DNA of 64,000 bases, taken from NCBI GenBank assembly GCA_000711775.1, contig ARYC01000100.1:62001-126000 (forward strand), in the 5' to 3' direction. A program made the translations under genes and the position numbers. The notes beneath the pieces are model-generated. The model searched no databases. It had not been told where the DNA came from and saw only the letters and a program-made list of their open reading frames with translations. Source of the DNA: Oxytricha trifallax (taxonomy: Eukaryota > Ciliophora > Spirotrichea > Sporadotrichida > Oxytrichidae). Of the stretch, positions 26,367-42,725 are shown piece after piece. Within the stretch, counting starts at the first letter, position 1; each line of letters starts with the position of its first letter.

Positions 26367-27830
26367 TCAATTAGGGGCTCTATAATAGTAAGCACCAGTC
26401 AGAGCACTATAAGTATAGTCTTTCATGGGGTTATGTCTGTGATACTGAATATTATTAATTTCATTGGGCATCTGGACGTTAAGATTGGAGCCCCCTAATT
26501 TCGTATACTCTCTATGCAAGATCGACTCATCTATTTCTTCTTTATGGTGTTAGCCTAAATGTGTGGATGGAGCAAGATTTAAGCTGCGTTTAATCAAACC
26601 TTAAGATTATTTAATGTCAAAGTGCCCTTGATCTGGGATGGTTGAAGGATTAATGTTGAAGAGACTGTGTTTTTGTTTAAGAGAATGCCTCAAGGAGTCT
26701 GGTTGCTTGGTGCCACTCAATTAGTCTAAGAATTTATTGGAGCTGTTATGTAAAGTTGAAGACTTTGTATTATCGTTTTGAGCAGCTTAAGATTGAAGAT
26801 CTTTGATTTTTCTTTAAACTTAATGTGGAGAATCTTCGACAGAACTTTGATTATCAGCTTATTTCCTGTGAGTCATATTAATCTACTCTTTTTCTTATTT
26901 AGGTTGCATGTATCTATTGGTTTTCTGACCTAAATTTGCAAATAGATCATCCTCTTTTTTTGGTTTCAAAATTAAGTTAGCTGTGCTCTTAGTTAATTCT
27001 CTATTTCTAGCTGAAAGTAAGCCTGATTAGATCGATTAATCGTGCGAAACCAAATTATTTCTTGGAGTTATTTAATGATCAACTTATGCTGGTATAGCTG
27101 TCTTGTATTAATTTAACTGAGAGTCTTGTCTCTGCAAATGTTTATTTTGATTCATAAATTTGTCTAGAGTGTCTTCATACTTGACTTTCTTTACCTCTGG
27201 TTGTACCTATCTCTAAGTATAATATCCAGCATCTCTATCATTAAGAGAATTTTATGAAAATAAATCCCTCTTTTCCATTTGCCCACTATTACTTTATTAC
27301 TGCATTTCTTTGCCAATGAGACTTTGATAAAGTTAGCTGTGATCCACTTGTTAACCATTAATCATGTTGTAATTATTATGAGGATTTTGCGATTAAATTA
27401 CAACAGAGCCACCTCTCTAATGAGATTGATAATTATCTGAACCATAGTTCGCTCTTAACTTAGGTCTCCCAATTAAATCAGTATTTCCACTTATATGTTT
27501 ATCCGAGCTAATTCCGGTTTAATAGCCCCTCAACCCCTACTCATCCAGTCTGTAGTTACCAGTATACTATATCAAAGTTTAAGTTAAATAAATGCTGAAA
27601 TATATTTTAAATTTGGCTTAGAGTAACTTACTCCAACATTTATTTTAGGTATAGCACCTGGTATGTCATGCACATTGATGTAATCTCTTCCATGAATTTT
27701 AGAAATATTGCCCATTTTTGATCCAGTCAAAGCACCTGGGATATCCTATAATCAAATACTTATATTTATACAAGTTGGTTACAGAAATATCGAGATTCCC
27801 CTTGTAATTCAATAAAATTTTGTCACCCAT
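26367..27830 (-). CDS. DIPGA-motif protein (alveolate-type, unknown role)
   Basis: Exon 1 (ATG at 27830) reads MGDKILLNYKGNLDIS; intron 27746-27782; exon 2 DIPGALTGSKMGNISKIHGR and DYINVHDIPGAIPKINVG; intron 27567-27631; a long third exon ends PMKDYTYSALTGAYYYRAPN and TGA at 26367-26369. The two DIPGA copies resemble short 'DI.GA' motifs I recall from cytoskeletal or ciliary proteins of alveolates. The rest is charged and Q/N/S-rich (KRDLFSQNSLNDRDAGYY, FANLGQKTNRYMQPKQEKEQ). The frame is unbroken. Only 104 bp separate its start from AP-3 sigma on the other strand. Function is not assigned; the tail YTYSALTGAYYYRAP may be a conserved terminal motif. Confidence 0.72.
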
Positions 27831-27934
27831 TTTAATCTCAACTTAATTAAGCTCAATTTATTTATAATTACTCTCACACTTTTATTATTAATAATAACTC
27901 ATTTTTATTAATAAATTTGTAATTACTTTTAAAA

Positions 27935-30012
27935 ATGATAAAAGCCATCCTAATCTTGAACTCCTCTGGAAAAGTGAGACTCGTGCGAGTATACGATGAA
28001 AATGTAATTTTAACTCTTAGGTGATTGATAAATAGATAGAGTATTGTAAGTTAAGAGGGGCTGATCAATGAATTGCACAAAATGATTAGTGTTCGCAGAG
28101 ACAACTACTGCTCATTTATTGATGACTGTTCTCAGGTTCTCCCTCCCAATAAAGTCATTTACAGGTATATAATTATTTTAAGCTTAGAGATTATGCAAGA
28201 TTATGCTATTATAAACAACACTCATTAATCAAGTTGTACAAACATCAAAGCTATTACTGGCAGGGATATTAAAATTGATTATGTAGGGTATATGCGACAT
28301 TAACATTCATATTTGTGATTGATGAGGCAGAGAGTGAGTTGGCAGTATTAGACTTGATACAAGTGTTTGTGGAAGTACTCGATAAATGCTTTGAGAATGT
28401 CTGTTCAAGGCGAGTACCCCTCCCCATAATTAACCAAGACACCTCTCCCATCAATATAAAATTCATTTTTAAATATAAAAAATCTAATCCTCATAAAGAA
28501 ATTAACTTGTTCAAGCAATTAAATGTGTTAAATTAAATATTTCTTTAAGTCTTCAAGCTAAATTTTATATAATTTTATTTAAAAAATGTAAAACTCTTCC
28601 ATTAAACATTATGAGAAAAAATTTTCAAATAAGTATTTTCATTTTTCAATCCATAATCGTGATAAATTATTTTACTTTATTATTTAAGAGAAATTCTTTG
28701 GCTATGAGGTAGTATCCTCCCCCCCCCTAATGTATACTTTTCTTTTTGTAGTCTGATAGAGTTTTTGACGCTGAGTAATAGTAGCAGATGAACATGGAAT
28801 GTGCGAGCAATAGTTTTGGAGCTATGGCCTCATCAAAGTCACATTTTATATATAAAAATCATTATAAATTTTACAAAAATTTCAAATTTTTCACAAAAAT
28901 TAATTTCTTTAAAATTGTCGATTTTAGCAGTTTTTAACTATCTTAACAAATTATATCTAATTTATTATAATTTTATAAAGTGATTTAATAATCATATTAA
29001 CTTTAATTTAAGATTTTTATAAAGTCTATAAAAGTTCACTTTATAAAATTATAATAAATTAAATATAATTTGTTAAGATAGTTAAAAACTGCTAAAATCG
29101 ACAATTTTAAAGAAATTAATTTTTGTGAAAAATTTGAAATTTTTGTAAAATTTATAATGATTTTTATATATAAAAAGTGACTTTGATGAGGCCATAGCTC
29201 GAAAACTATTGCTCGCACATTCCATGTTCATCTGCTACTATTACTCAGCGTCAAAAACTCTATCAGACTACAAAAAGAAAAGTATACATTAGGGGGGAGG
29301 ATACTACCTCATAGCCAATTCTTTGAGCTAAAATGGAGACAGATAATATAATTAAATATTTGCATTAACATCAAGTTTTAAAGTGAAAATGGAGAATAAG
29401 AGCAGCTTTATCATTCTTGCTCTTATTTTAATACCATTTTTTTCATGAATTATTTTTGCTCATTTATGTCTTTCTGTTCTTTTTTTAAGCCTCTTCTAAA
29501 TGATGATAATTAAAGGGATTCTTAAATATAAGATATGTTTGATAGTCCGCTAACTTATTTATATGTGCTTCGAACATTAAAGATTTTAAATTATATCTTT
29601 GTAAAAGCATGAGCCAGAAAAGCTTGGTGTAGTAAATGAAATTAATATCAATATTTTTATAATATAACTTAGAAAGGCATGAATGAGATAGATTCAGAAC
29701 ATTAAACTAAAATAATTCTTTTTGAAAAAATTTATTGAGAGGTGAGGGGGTATAGGGGTTGCAGTTTGATGGCAGGAGGGGTGTCCCAGTCAGAACAAAT
29801 TTCTGTGAACTTGACTTGGTTTTCAACCCAGATAAGGTAAGAAAATAATTTTAACTTAACCACCAAACATATATTAATTCTGTGAAATATAGCTACAGTA
29901 CATTACAGATGAGATTGTAGTAGATGGAATGATTACAGAGACTAATATAAATGAAATTGTAACAACCTTAAAGTCGATGAGTGATCATGCAGAAAATCAG
30001 AATAGATAATGA
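27935..30012 (+). CDS. AP3S1: AP-3 complex subunit sigma
   Basis: Small sigma chain of the AP-3 adaptor that sorts cargo from Golgi/endosome to lysosome-type organelles. MIKAILILNSSGKVRLVRVY opens at 27935; a 36-bp intron (28004-28039) joins DEN to SIVSQEGLINELHKMISVRR; then NYCSFIDD and NKVIYR, an intron at 28165-28286, and YATLTFIFVIDEAESELAVL followed by DLIQVFVEVLDKCFENVC. A 1402-bp IES splits VC from ELDLVFNPDK. After an intron at 29837-29892 come LQYITDEIVVDGMITETNIN and EIVTTLKS, with TGA at 30010. The order, the ELDL.F..DK junction and ETN.NEI are diagnostic of AP3S, and length (about 165 aa) is normal. It is intact once the IES is removed. Confidence 0.94.
28405..29806. other. IES in AP-3 sigma (1402 bp, pointer TCTGT)
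   Basis: TCTGT occurs at 28400-28404 and 29802-29806. Deleting one copy and the insert joins DKCFENVC to ELDLVFNPDK exactly as in AP-3 sigma of other eukaryotes. The insert contains a 617-bp foldback element (28700-29316) and otherwise no coding signal. Confidence 0.9.
28700..29316. mobile_element. hAT-like foldback element inside the AP-3 sigma IES
   Basis: Near-perfect inverted repeats of roughly 290 bp start GGCTATGAGGTAGTATCC and end GGATACTACCTCATAGCC, around a short AT-rich loop near 28990-29030. The direct repeat AATTCTTT flanks it (28692-28699 and 29317-29324), an 8-bp target duplication as made by hAT-type transposases. The two arms encode mirror-image copies of the same meaningless ORF (28801-28983 and 29036-29218). 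No transposase is present, so it is non-autonomous. The high arm identity suggests recent insertion or arm-to-arm repair. Confidence 0.88.
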
Positions 30013-30072
30013 ATACTTATTTTTTGTATAAATAAACTTTTACTCAAACTTTTAAAAATAAATTCCTCTTCT

Positions 30073-32620
30073 TCACTATATTAAGTCAAGGGAGTCTCTT
30101 TTACTTTCAAGAAGACCCTTCGATTGCTAATGTCCTTCTTAATTCAACTGTTTTTTATTATCAATTATATTTTACTAATTTTGCTATAGTTTTTATTGAC
30201 TATCATTTTACCCGATAATCCCTGTTGAGGTATTTTTCTTTCTTCTCATAGCTTATTAAGATTAAGATACTTGCTATTAATCGAATTAATTCACTGCCTC
30301 TCCATAGTAGTCATCGTAATCTTCTTCGTCGTTAAGTATGTCTTAATTTTCTTACACGTTCTCATTTGTATATTGATTACGATTGATATGTGAAGGGTTT
30401 TGGATTTTACCCTGACCACTGCTTATGAATTGCTAGCCTGCCTTTGTCATGATGCCAGCGTTGTTTACTTGTGGTTGATACAAAGCTTAGGGTGGAAAGT
30501 AAAATAAACTAATTCTTGTAGATTTATTCTTAGTATGCAGGAATATTCTTGGTTTGGAATTGTGAAGGAATCATCAATAGTTCATCAGTTTTCCTTTTCT
30601 ATTCCTTGTAATCAGCTATGTATTTCCTCTACGATTCAAAATATCCTTGCCTCATTCTTTCCCTCATAATCCATCTCTGTCTCTCCATTTTTTCCTACTC
30701 TGATTTTTCGCTTTCTTCTTATTATCTAGAACTTTAATATTCAAGCAGTTTCTGCTTTTGTACCTCGATATATCTCCTTCTCTTGATATCTGAATCTTTT
30801 TAGAGTTTCTTCTCAAGTTCTAATTATAGGCGTTCTTGCTCTATTCTTTCGATTTGCCTTTAAATTTTATCTTCTTTGTATTTTGCAATCACAGCTTGAA
30901 GTCTCTCTCGTTCATAGAGCGATTATTAAGAGTTTTCCATGAAAGAATATTAATGATTTTGAGATAGGCCATTCTTTGTAGATTATGCAGGCTACCCGAA
31001 TGTAGCTTCTCCGTATATGTACTAATTATTTTTAGTTCTGATTCTCACTGTGGTCCTATCTCGATTTTGATTGTTCTAGTCTTGTAAATTCTTGGGAATC
31101 AGAGGGCCTTCTTTACTAATTTTACTTTCATTAAATATCTACTATATATGTTCGTTTGTTGGGCTACCTCCATTACCATTTCGCTTCCTAAGATATTGTC
31201 TCTTCTATAAGGATTGATTATTCATGATATTTGCTCCGTACTATGAAAGATTACTCTACTAAATATTCTTAGAATCATTTTAATTTCTGAAAGTTCCCAT
31301 TCCCAATCCTCCTGGACCTCCATTAACTGTATTATTAAACATATTTCTATTTATAAGCCTTTATTACTTGGGAGTTTAGAGATTATTCAATGCTTAATGC
31401 TAAGAAATGTCATCTTTAATTGACTTTTATATGCTTTAATAGTCCATATTTGTAAGAAATGTGTCTCCATCGTTTAATTGTTGCTAATTGGCATCTTAAT
31501 TTAAAAATTGAGGCTAATTCATAGTTTGCTTACTATTTATGGATACTTAACTTTAGTTAATTAATTCCTGGCTTTACTAAAACATCTACTAATGAGCTTT
31601 TTGCTATTCTTTTAGTGTTTTAATTATGACCTCTCTCTTTTTAGGGGATATATGCTGCTTAAAGCTTGGCTACTAAATGATATGAGTCCCTTCTGCAATG
31701 ATTTGGTCAGCTGTCTCGTAATGCTTGCAGGGAGGTTACAAAGTACATTTGGGACATCTATTGTGAAAAATCATGTCACTTTAGAGATTTACAGCTGCCC
31801 GTTTAAGTTAATTAAATCTTTTTTGTTCTAGCTTTTCCCATATTTCTTCTTTGCTTAAATTAGCTGCTTAATTAATCAAATATATAATCCAAAATAACTT
31901 GATAGTTAAATTAAGCTACCTTAAATTTTATCTAGAAATACCTGCATTTATACATGAAGGGCTGTTTATTCTTACTTAAAACCTAATTAATCCAATAATA
32001 TAATTCTAAATACTATTTTAATTAAAATTAGCCTACTAATTAATCAAATCTCTCTCTTCTCTATCTAAGTAATTATGTCTACTAGATGTTTGATTTATAT
32101 TCTATGACGCACCTCGATTGTTTCTCCTTATATTTTAAGCATTTTATATATGACTTTACAATCTATTAGAATTAAGATTGCTATTATTTCCTTAATCCAA
32201 TCTAGGAGATCCCCTAAAATTAGTAGAACGGGGAGGAGATTTAGAAGTCTTAGAATTAATACTTTAATTATGAATGCTGTTTTACATAAGAAAATCCTGT
32301 TAATTATTGAAACTAAGCTGATTTATATATTGTTAATTATTTACAGCTGTGCTGTTATTATCCTATCCATTATTATTGTCTTAGTCATTATGATTATTGC
32401 TATTTTAGAAGCTATTTTCCATTTTATCTTATTAACTATTTAATCCGACTTGATCTTAGGATGAAGTCCTGATGCCGACACTATCCATTCTATCATTATT
32501 TTGGCTTTACCAATTATTTAATTAATCGTCCTCTTAAACATCCTGAATATTATTGTCTTAATCATTTATGTTAGTTTGGCTTTGATTTTCCAAATCGTCT
32601 AATTCTTGTTACAGTTGCAT
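30073..32620 (-). CDS. Q-rich coiled-coil protein with CPKC...PCKH cluster
   Basis: From ATG at 32620 (MQLQQELDDLENQSQTNIND) a long Q/N/S-rich head is followed, after inserts near 31.93-32.05 kb, by a folded segment: EEIWEKLEQKRFNQLKRAAV, then FHNRCPKCTLQPPCKHYETA, a Cx2C...CxH cluster that could hold zinc. Next are S/Q-rich linkers, TTVRIRTKNNQYIYGEATFG, and a strongly charged coiled coil (YKEDKIQRQIERIEQERLQL, IKRRRYIEVQKQKLLEYQSS). An acidic tail reads DEEDYDDYYGEAVNQ and ends LLESKRDSLDLIQ, TGA 30073-30075. The frame shifts by one base near 30490-30520. It converges on AP-3 sigma with 60 bp between stops. The cluster followed by a long coil recalls basal-body or ciliary proteins; I cannot name it. 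Confidence 0.72.
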
Positions 32621-33115
32621 TTTTTATTTATTATAAAGTATCTATATCTTAATAATTCTCTATGACTTTTAAATGTGATAAATCTCTATGATGTGTGAAA
32701 ACAATTGAAATTTAATGTGTAGGAATTTGACTTTAAATATTATTGCCTTATCAAATAAACATAAATTTTAAATACTATTGACTAAAAAGATCTAGAATAG
32801 AGTATTATTTTTATTTTAATTTGAAAGAAGGTACTGGTTGATATATTTTAAATTGTATTTACATGAGTAATTTTATGAATGATACTATTTGAAAATTATG
32901 CTTATTTGATTAATTTTAAAATATCTTTTCCATAAATATTTAATCTATCCTTCAATTTTTTTATCAATATTAAATTCAAGCGAATGGAAATCCCTTTCTC
33001 TCAAGGTCATTATTGATATTGATTTATACTTCCAACAATGTTTCAAATGTAATATAATAATGTATTCATTTTTCTAAAACAAACTCTTTTCCCCTATATT
33101 AATATAAAAAATTAT
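32621..33115. other. AT-rich divergent intergenic region
   Basis: It lies between the minus-strand coiled-coil gene and calcineurin. More than 75% A/T by eye, with no open frame of coding character. It probably holds both promoters; no box recognised. Confidence 0.45.
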
Positions 33116-34956
33116 ATGGAGCTATTACCAGATCCTTGTTAAGATAGATAAGTTCCAACTTTGGCTTGTCCACCCCACAAACCTCTCTCCGAAAATTTGA
33201 TATATCCATATAAAGGTATGTTTAAGTTCTGTTATATACATCGCTCTTAATTTAACTGATCATCAAGATTGAAGAGAATTTTTATAAATAATGACTTTAT
33301 TTACAAACCATTTTTATAGGAGATGATAAAGCAAAGCCAGATTGGAAAATGTTGAAAGATTTCATGTTAAAGGAAGGCCCCATGAAAAAAGAGCAAGTAG
33401 TTAGACTTTTAAGAGAGGGAATCGCAATGTTAAGTAAATCACAATTACCCTATGAAAGGATTTAATGCTAAATTCATTTTGAACTATAGGCAAAGAAGCA
33501 AATCTTGTGAAAGTAGGAGAGCCAATTGTGATCGTTGGTGACTTGCATGGTCAATTTCATGATTTGGTGCATATGCTTGAAAAAGCTGGAGACCCCTCGG
33601 ATATTAACTATTTGTTCCTTGGAGACTACGTGGATAGAGGTATCTATGGTATGGAAGTCGTTATAACTCTACTTTGTATAAAGGTAATTAGATGGATAAT
33701 AAGTTAGATATTATTACAACATTAATCTCAATGTTTCAAGAACTCAGTAAAATTCATAAAAATAAAAAAGCTTAACTAATACATTTTTGGCTTTCTTAAA
33801 ATTGAACTCTACACTATATAAAATTAGATGATTTATTATTTTCAGTTTCTAAATATGCTATGTTCTATAGATGAACTATCCCAAAAATGTGATCTTATTG
33901 AGAGGAAACCACGAGAGTAGAAATATGACAGAGAATTTTACCTTCAGAGAAGAAGTAATAACAAGATACGACATTGAGACATATAACATGTTTATGGAGT
34001 TATTCGATTCAATGCCCATCTCAGCTATTGTAGACGGCAAGTATTTCGCTATGCATGGAGGTATCTCACCAGAGCTGTTTTTTTTATAACTATGTTTTAT
34101 TTGTCAAAATTGGAGTAGATCGATAAAATTAATAGATTCTAAGAGGTTCCTCTTGATGGTTTGTTTTGCGATTTGCTTTGGTCAGATCCAATGGCAGATG
34201 AAATTGCAAATGCAAAAGATTACATAGATAACGAAGAGAGAGAATGTTCATATCTTTTTGGTAAGAAGCCAACCAAGAAGATCCTTGATTAAAATAATCT
34301 TATGAGTATCTTGAGAGGGCATCAGGTCTAGATTGAAGGTTATAAAATGCATAGATGGGATGGACCCGCTTCTTTCCCTTATGTTATTACTATTTTTAGT
34401 GCACCAAACTACTGTGGATACTATGAAAATAAAGCCTCTGTTCTCATTATAGATAAGGGAAATCTGTCCCTGAAGTAGTACGATGAGACCGAACCACCTT
34501 ATAGACTTCCAGATAACATGGACGTTTTTTCATGGTCTATTCCCTTCCTCTCTGAGAAGGTTGTCAGCTTACTTTTTCATATCGTAAAGAAGGGCGGAGA
34601 TGATCCAGAAGAAGGTGACATAGATATTTAAGCAGCTTTGAAGGGTACCCGTAAGTTAAAATTTGAACTTTATCTAAAGAAATTTAACGGCCACTTTCTA
34701 TAGCTGAGGAATAATCAAAGGCAAGAACTATGATTATGAAGGGTAAGGTGAGATCAATTGGAAGAATGAACAGAATGTTCACGACTTAAGAGAGCAATCT
34801 GAGGTGCTCCTCTAGATTAAGAATATGTCTCCCGATGGTAAACTCCCTAGAGGTTTGCTCCTCGAAGGTAAACCAGCCATCAAGAACGCCTTGAAACAGT
34901 TTAACCTTGCTAAGGAGCTCGATAGAAACAATGAAAAGAGACCAAAGAAGAAGTGA
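33116..34956 (+). CDS. PPP3C: Calcineurin A-type protein phosphatase (PP2B catalytic subunit)
   Basis: Ca2+/calmodulin-activated Ser/Thr phosphatase. MELLPDPCQDRQVPT opens at 33116; an intron starts near 33214; next LKDFMLKEGPMKKEQVVRLL, an intron near 33433-33490, and metal-binding motifs GDLHGQFHDLVHML and LFLGDYVDRG. A long intron precedes NVILLRGNHESRNMTENFTF, FAMHGGISPE, then (after an insert near 34080-34120) LLWSDPMADE, GHQVQIEGYK, FSAPNYCGYYENKASVL and MDVFSWSIPFLSEKV, all PP2B-like. KVRSIGRMNRMF matches the calmodulin-binding helix and NLAKELDRNNEKRPKK the autoinhibitory segment (family SFEEAKGLDRINER). A one-base break near 34795 separates RMFTT from LREQSEVLLQIKNM. A tail splice to SDSGSCHMLDTIIARQ is possible. 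Confidence 0.93.
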
Positions 34957-35745
34957 GCAGGTGAGTTTTAGCAGTGACTCGGGTTCTTGTCACATGCTTG
35001 ATACAATCATAGCAAGGCAGGCTCATTTACAACTGGTTAAGAAGTAGGTGAGTCTCTGCCATGATGATGTTATGATTGATTTATAATAAATTCTAACTAA
35101 ATAAATACAGCGGAGAGAGCCAAAGAAATCAAACTATAATAAGATCTAGAATCCCTCCTTTTACTGAGAGAAAGTGCCTATTGTCCCTTAAAACTTCCCT
35201 TTTTATACAGACAAAATTAATTTAATAGAAATAATGCACGCATTAAATCTTAGGTCCTTCCTTCCCCTAAAAAATATTCATAAGAATATAAAATTAAAAT
35301 TTTTATTAACAAAAGCACTTCTCAAAGTAGTAGTAGTGAGACCAGATTCTTATAAGATATAAGTTAGCTTAATACAAGGTGATCTCTGTTAGTTTGTTAT
35401 TTAAAGCTAGACATCTTTTAACTATGAGGGATGAGTGTCTACTTAAATATTAATAATTTTAATAAGATTTGAATATTAATCTAACTCTGAAATTATCTTA
35501 ATGATTTGGAAGTTTAGACTATATATTTCACAATATAGTTGACGAATATCAAATAAATTAAAGTTATTCTATTTATGGTCATTAAACTTTCTTGATATTA
35601 AATTTAGAAAAAAAATCAGCTTTATTTAATAATAGTTTAAGATACTTCAAATAAATTCCATTGAAATTGCACAAATTCTTTATAGTTCATATTTGTTGAG
35701 CACTTTTATTTAAATATGAGAATTAACTTGGTTTTGAATAAAGAA
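34957..35745. other. Mostly non-coding interval, possible alternative calcineurin tail
   Basis: 34960-35040 reads SDSGSCHMLDTIIARQAHLQ, then a GTGAGT donor at about 35048 and an acceptor at 35109-35111 leading to RREPKKSNYNKIQNPSFY and TGA near 35168. A 19-bp intron would join this to calcineurin. The remainder is AT-rich without support for a gene. Confidence 0.35.
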
Positions 35746-40170
<4,425 letters not shown>

Positions 40171-40630
40171 TTCTTGAGAAAAATAACATAAAACTAAAAT
40201 TATTATCGTAAAATAAGCCCATTTTATAAATGAATTTCACTTAAATGATAAATAAAATTAATAAATAGTGAATAATATGCATCCATAAATATATACTCAT
40301 ATTCACTTGATCAGAACTTAAATTAATTGTGAATATTCTAAGTTTAGAAATATGTAGATGAAAGAAGTAAAATTAATATGATAAAATTAGATTTAATTAT
40401 CACTCATTCACTAAATGCGCTATTAATTAAAGTTAAAATTGATTTATGAATGATAAACGTATTCAAATTATAATATATTATTGCGATTTTAAGAAATTTC
40501 GATAAATTTATTCTCAATGAAAATTAAATTAACTTTTAATGATTTTTTTAGCGTAATTTTAGTGTAAATTTTATAGCAATTTCTAGCTATTTGAGCAATA
40601 ATTAATACTAAGTACTTATTGCCAATAAAT
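40171..40630. other. AT-rich interval, no gene seen
   Basis: It lies between the visible 5' edge of the JmjC gene and the mucin-like gene. No JmjC N-terminal exon was found on either strand. Probable promoter of the mucin-like gene near its right end. Confidence 0.45.
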
Positions 40631-42494
40631 ATGATGAGAAAATCTTTGCTATCAACTTTAGTTGTAGTCGGTCTTATCTCGGTTACCGCTGTTTCAGGCA
40701 CCCACTTCCTCGGGGACGACTGCAAAAATAACTCCGACTGTTTGAGTTCATGCTGTTGGTACGGTCATTGCAGAGCTGAGAGATAAAATTGCGATACCGA
40801 GACACAACAAGCTCTCCTCTCATTCTCAAATTCTATCAGAGATTCTTCCGTTTTCGCTCACATGAGTGCTGAAGAGATCTAAAAGATTGCTTCTGACGCC
40901 AATGCTCACGCTCAATTCGAAGCACAACTTTCAAAGCTTGTCGTAAACAACCTATTTATAAAATTACCAGTCATGGATTATGTCAGATCAGGTTTACTTC
41001 AAGAGACCGACGCTTCAGCTGAAACCCCAGCTGCTGATGCTACTACTGCTGATTCAGGTGCCACTACTGATGCTGGAACCACTGACTCAACCACTCCAGC
41101 TGAAAACACCACACCAGCTGACTCAACTGCTACTACTGATGCCCCAGTTGAAGGATCTGCTACAACTGACTCAACCACCACACCTGCTGAAGCCACCATC
41201 ACTGATGCTCCAGCTGAAAACACTGCTTCACCAGATTCAACTACCCCAGCTGCTGATACTACCACAACAGATTCAACCACCCCAGCTGAAGGTACTACTA
41301 CTGATTCAACTACTCCTACTGAAGAAACTGCTGCCCCAACTGATTCAACTACTCCAGCAGAAAACACCACTCCAACTGAAAGCACCACCCCTGCTGAAGA
41401 AACTGCTGCCACCACCGACAGCACTACCCCCGCTGAAAATACTACCCCCGCTGAGAACACCACCCCAGCTGAAGGTACTACCGATTCAACTACTCCAGCT
41501 GACAATTAAGCTGAATTATTCGAAAAAAAGATGATAATAAAAGGATTTATTTATAACTATATTTTATTTGGATATTAATTGGTTTTAGAGAAAATATCTA
41601 AATTAGAACAGTAAGTTTTAATTCTAGTAATCATAAATAAATTGTTATATCTACATTATTGGATTTTCCATATCCATATTTATCTGTTGCTCAATTTATC
41701 ATCAATTTATGATGATAAGTGAATTACCAAGCTTTATATAATTAAAACTAGTACAGATCTTACAGCGGTAAAGTACAAACATATTCAATTGCCGCGAATG
41801 AATATGATAGAGGATTAAGGAAATTTAAGATAATGAATTTAAAAAGCTGCATGAATATTATTAACCACATATAAATAGGTTTCTTTATTGAAATTAATTA
41901 ATAACTTTACTATTATATAAATTTATTGATGAATGCTACTCCAACTGAAGAGACCACCACCCCTGCTGATAACACTACTCCAGCTGAAGATTCAACCAAG
42001 CCAGCTGAAGAAAACACTACCCCAGCAGATAGCACCACCCCAGCTGAAAACACCACCCCAGCTGATAACTCTACCCCAGCTGATAGCACCACCCCAGCAA
42101 CTGATGACAAGAAAGAAACTACTGACTCATCATCAACCACAGATTCATCAGCAACCACTACTGACAGCGATAGCAATGCCCAACCAAGCGAAGCTGATAA
42201 CAAATTCCTTGACAACACAACCACCACTACTACTGATGACAAAGCTGCTGAAACCGAAGAAGGAGAAAACTATATTTTTTAAGTTTTCTTACATTTTAGT
42301 TTCTCCCCTTCCTATTAACAAAAATTTAGTTTTTAAAAATAATAATAAACTTCTGGATTGGCAAGAACGGCCTCAAGTGGTACGTTTGGTTCATCATCCT
42401 CGGTGGAGTCGCTGCTCTCTTCGGAGGTATTTATTTGTTCGCCACCCGCGTCCTCAAGTTCAGACATGAAGATGGTTTCAGAGCTGCCTATTGA
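40631..42494 (+). CDS. Mucin-like type I membrane glycoprotein
   Basis: MMRKSLLSTLVVVGLISVTA is a clear signal peptide, followed by a Cys-rich knot (DDCKNNSDCLSSCCWYGHCR, QNCD), a helical spacer, and a long Thr/Pro/Ser/Ala-rich stalk built on TTPAENTTPAD-type repeats that would be heavily O-glycosylated. A first IES (about 41.5-41.93 kb) and a second (42272-42351) interrupt the stalk and the juxtamembrane region. The last piece gives FWIGKNGLKWYVWFIILGGV, AALFGGIYLFATRV (membrane helix) and a short tail FRHEDGFRAAY, then TGA. Codons are GC-richer than neighbours, as in a highly expressed gene. A surface-coat protein is likely. Two ATGs (40631, 40634) are equivalent. Other frames show long repeat-driven ORFs that are shadows. 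Confidence 0.85.
41507..41934. other. IES in the mucin-like gene (about 428 bp, ambiguous pointer)
   Basis: An AT-rich insert splits the Thr/Pro repeat. With pointer AAT (41504-41506 / 41932-41934) the join reads TPADNATPTEET. With the longer repeat CTACTCCA (41490-41497 / 41936-41943) it reads DSTTPTEET. Both keep the frame; the repeat structure makes the choice uncertain. Confidence 0.7.
42272..42351. other. IES in the mucin-like gene (80 bp, pointer AAACT)
   Basis: AAACT occurs at 42267-42271 and 42347-42351. Excision joins ETEEGEN to FWIGKNGLKWYVWF, so the stalk runs straight into the membrane anchor. Confidence 0.85.
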
Positions 42495-42725
42495 GAAGAT
42501 GTTTGAATTATAAAATACATGCCTACCACTTTCTTAATATTTTCACTCTTTAACTTATCCAAAAATTCATTCAACTCATACGCATTTAAAGATAGAACAA
42601 CTATTTAATTGGCTTTAAAGTCTATCAAATTCAGAAGAGTATTTATCATTGTGTTTTTTATAGTGAAATAAGTAAGAGAAGAGAGATCGTTATCAAAGTA
42701 GCGCAGAGATTCTACAACCAACACG

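Noticed and set aside
28801-29218. Twin 60-codon ORFs on opposite strands with nearly identical products
   Set aside because: They are the two arms of the foldback element; identity comes from the inverted repeat, not from coding.
40980-41534. Long overlapping ORFs in the other frames and strand of the mucin-like repeat
   Set aside because: A repetitive Thr/Pro/Ala coding sequence leaves every frame open; only the frame with signal peptide, Cys-knot and membrane anchor makes a sensible protein.
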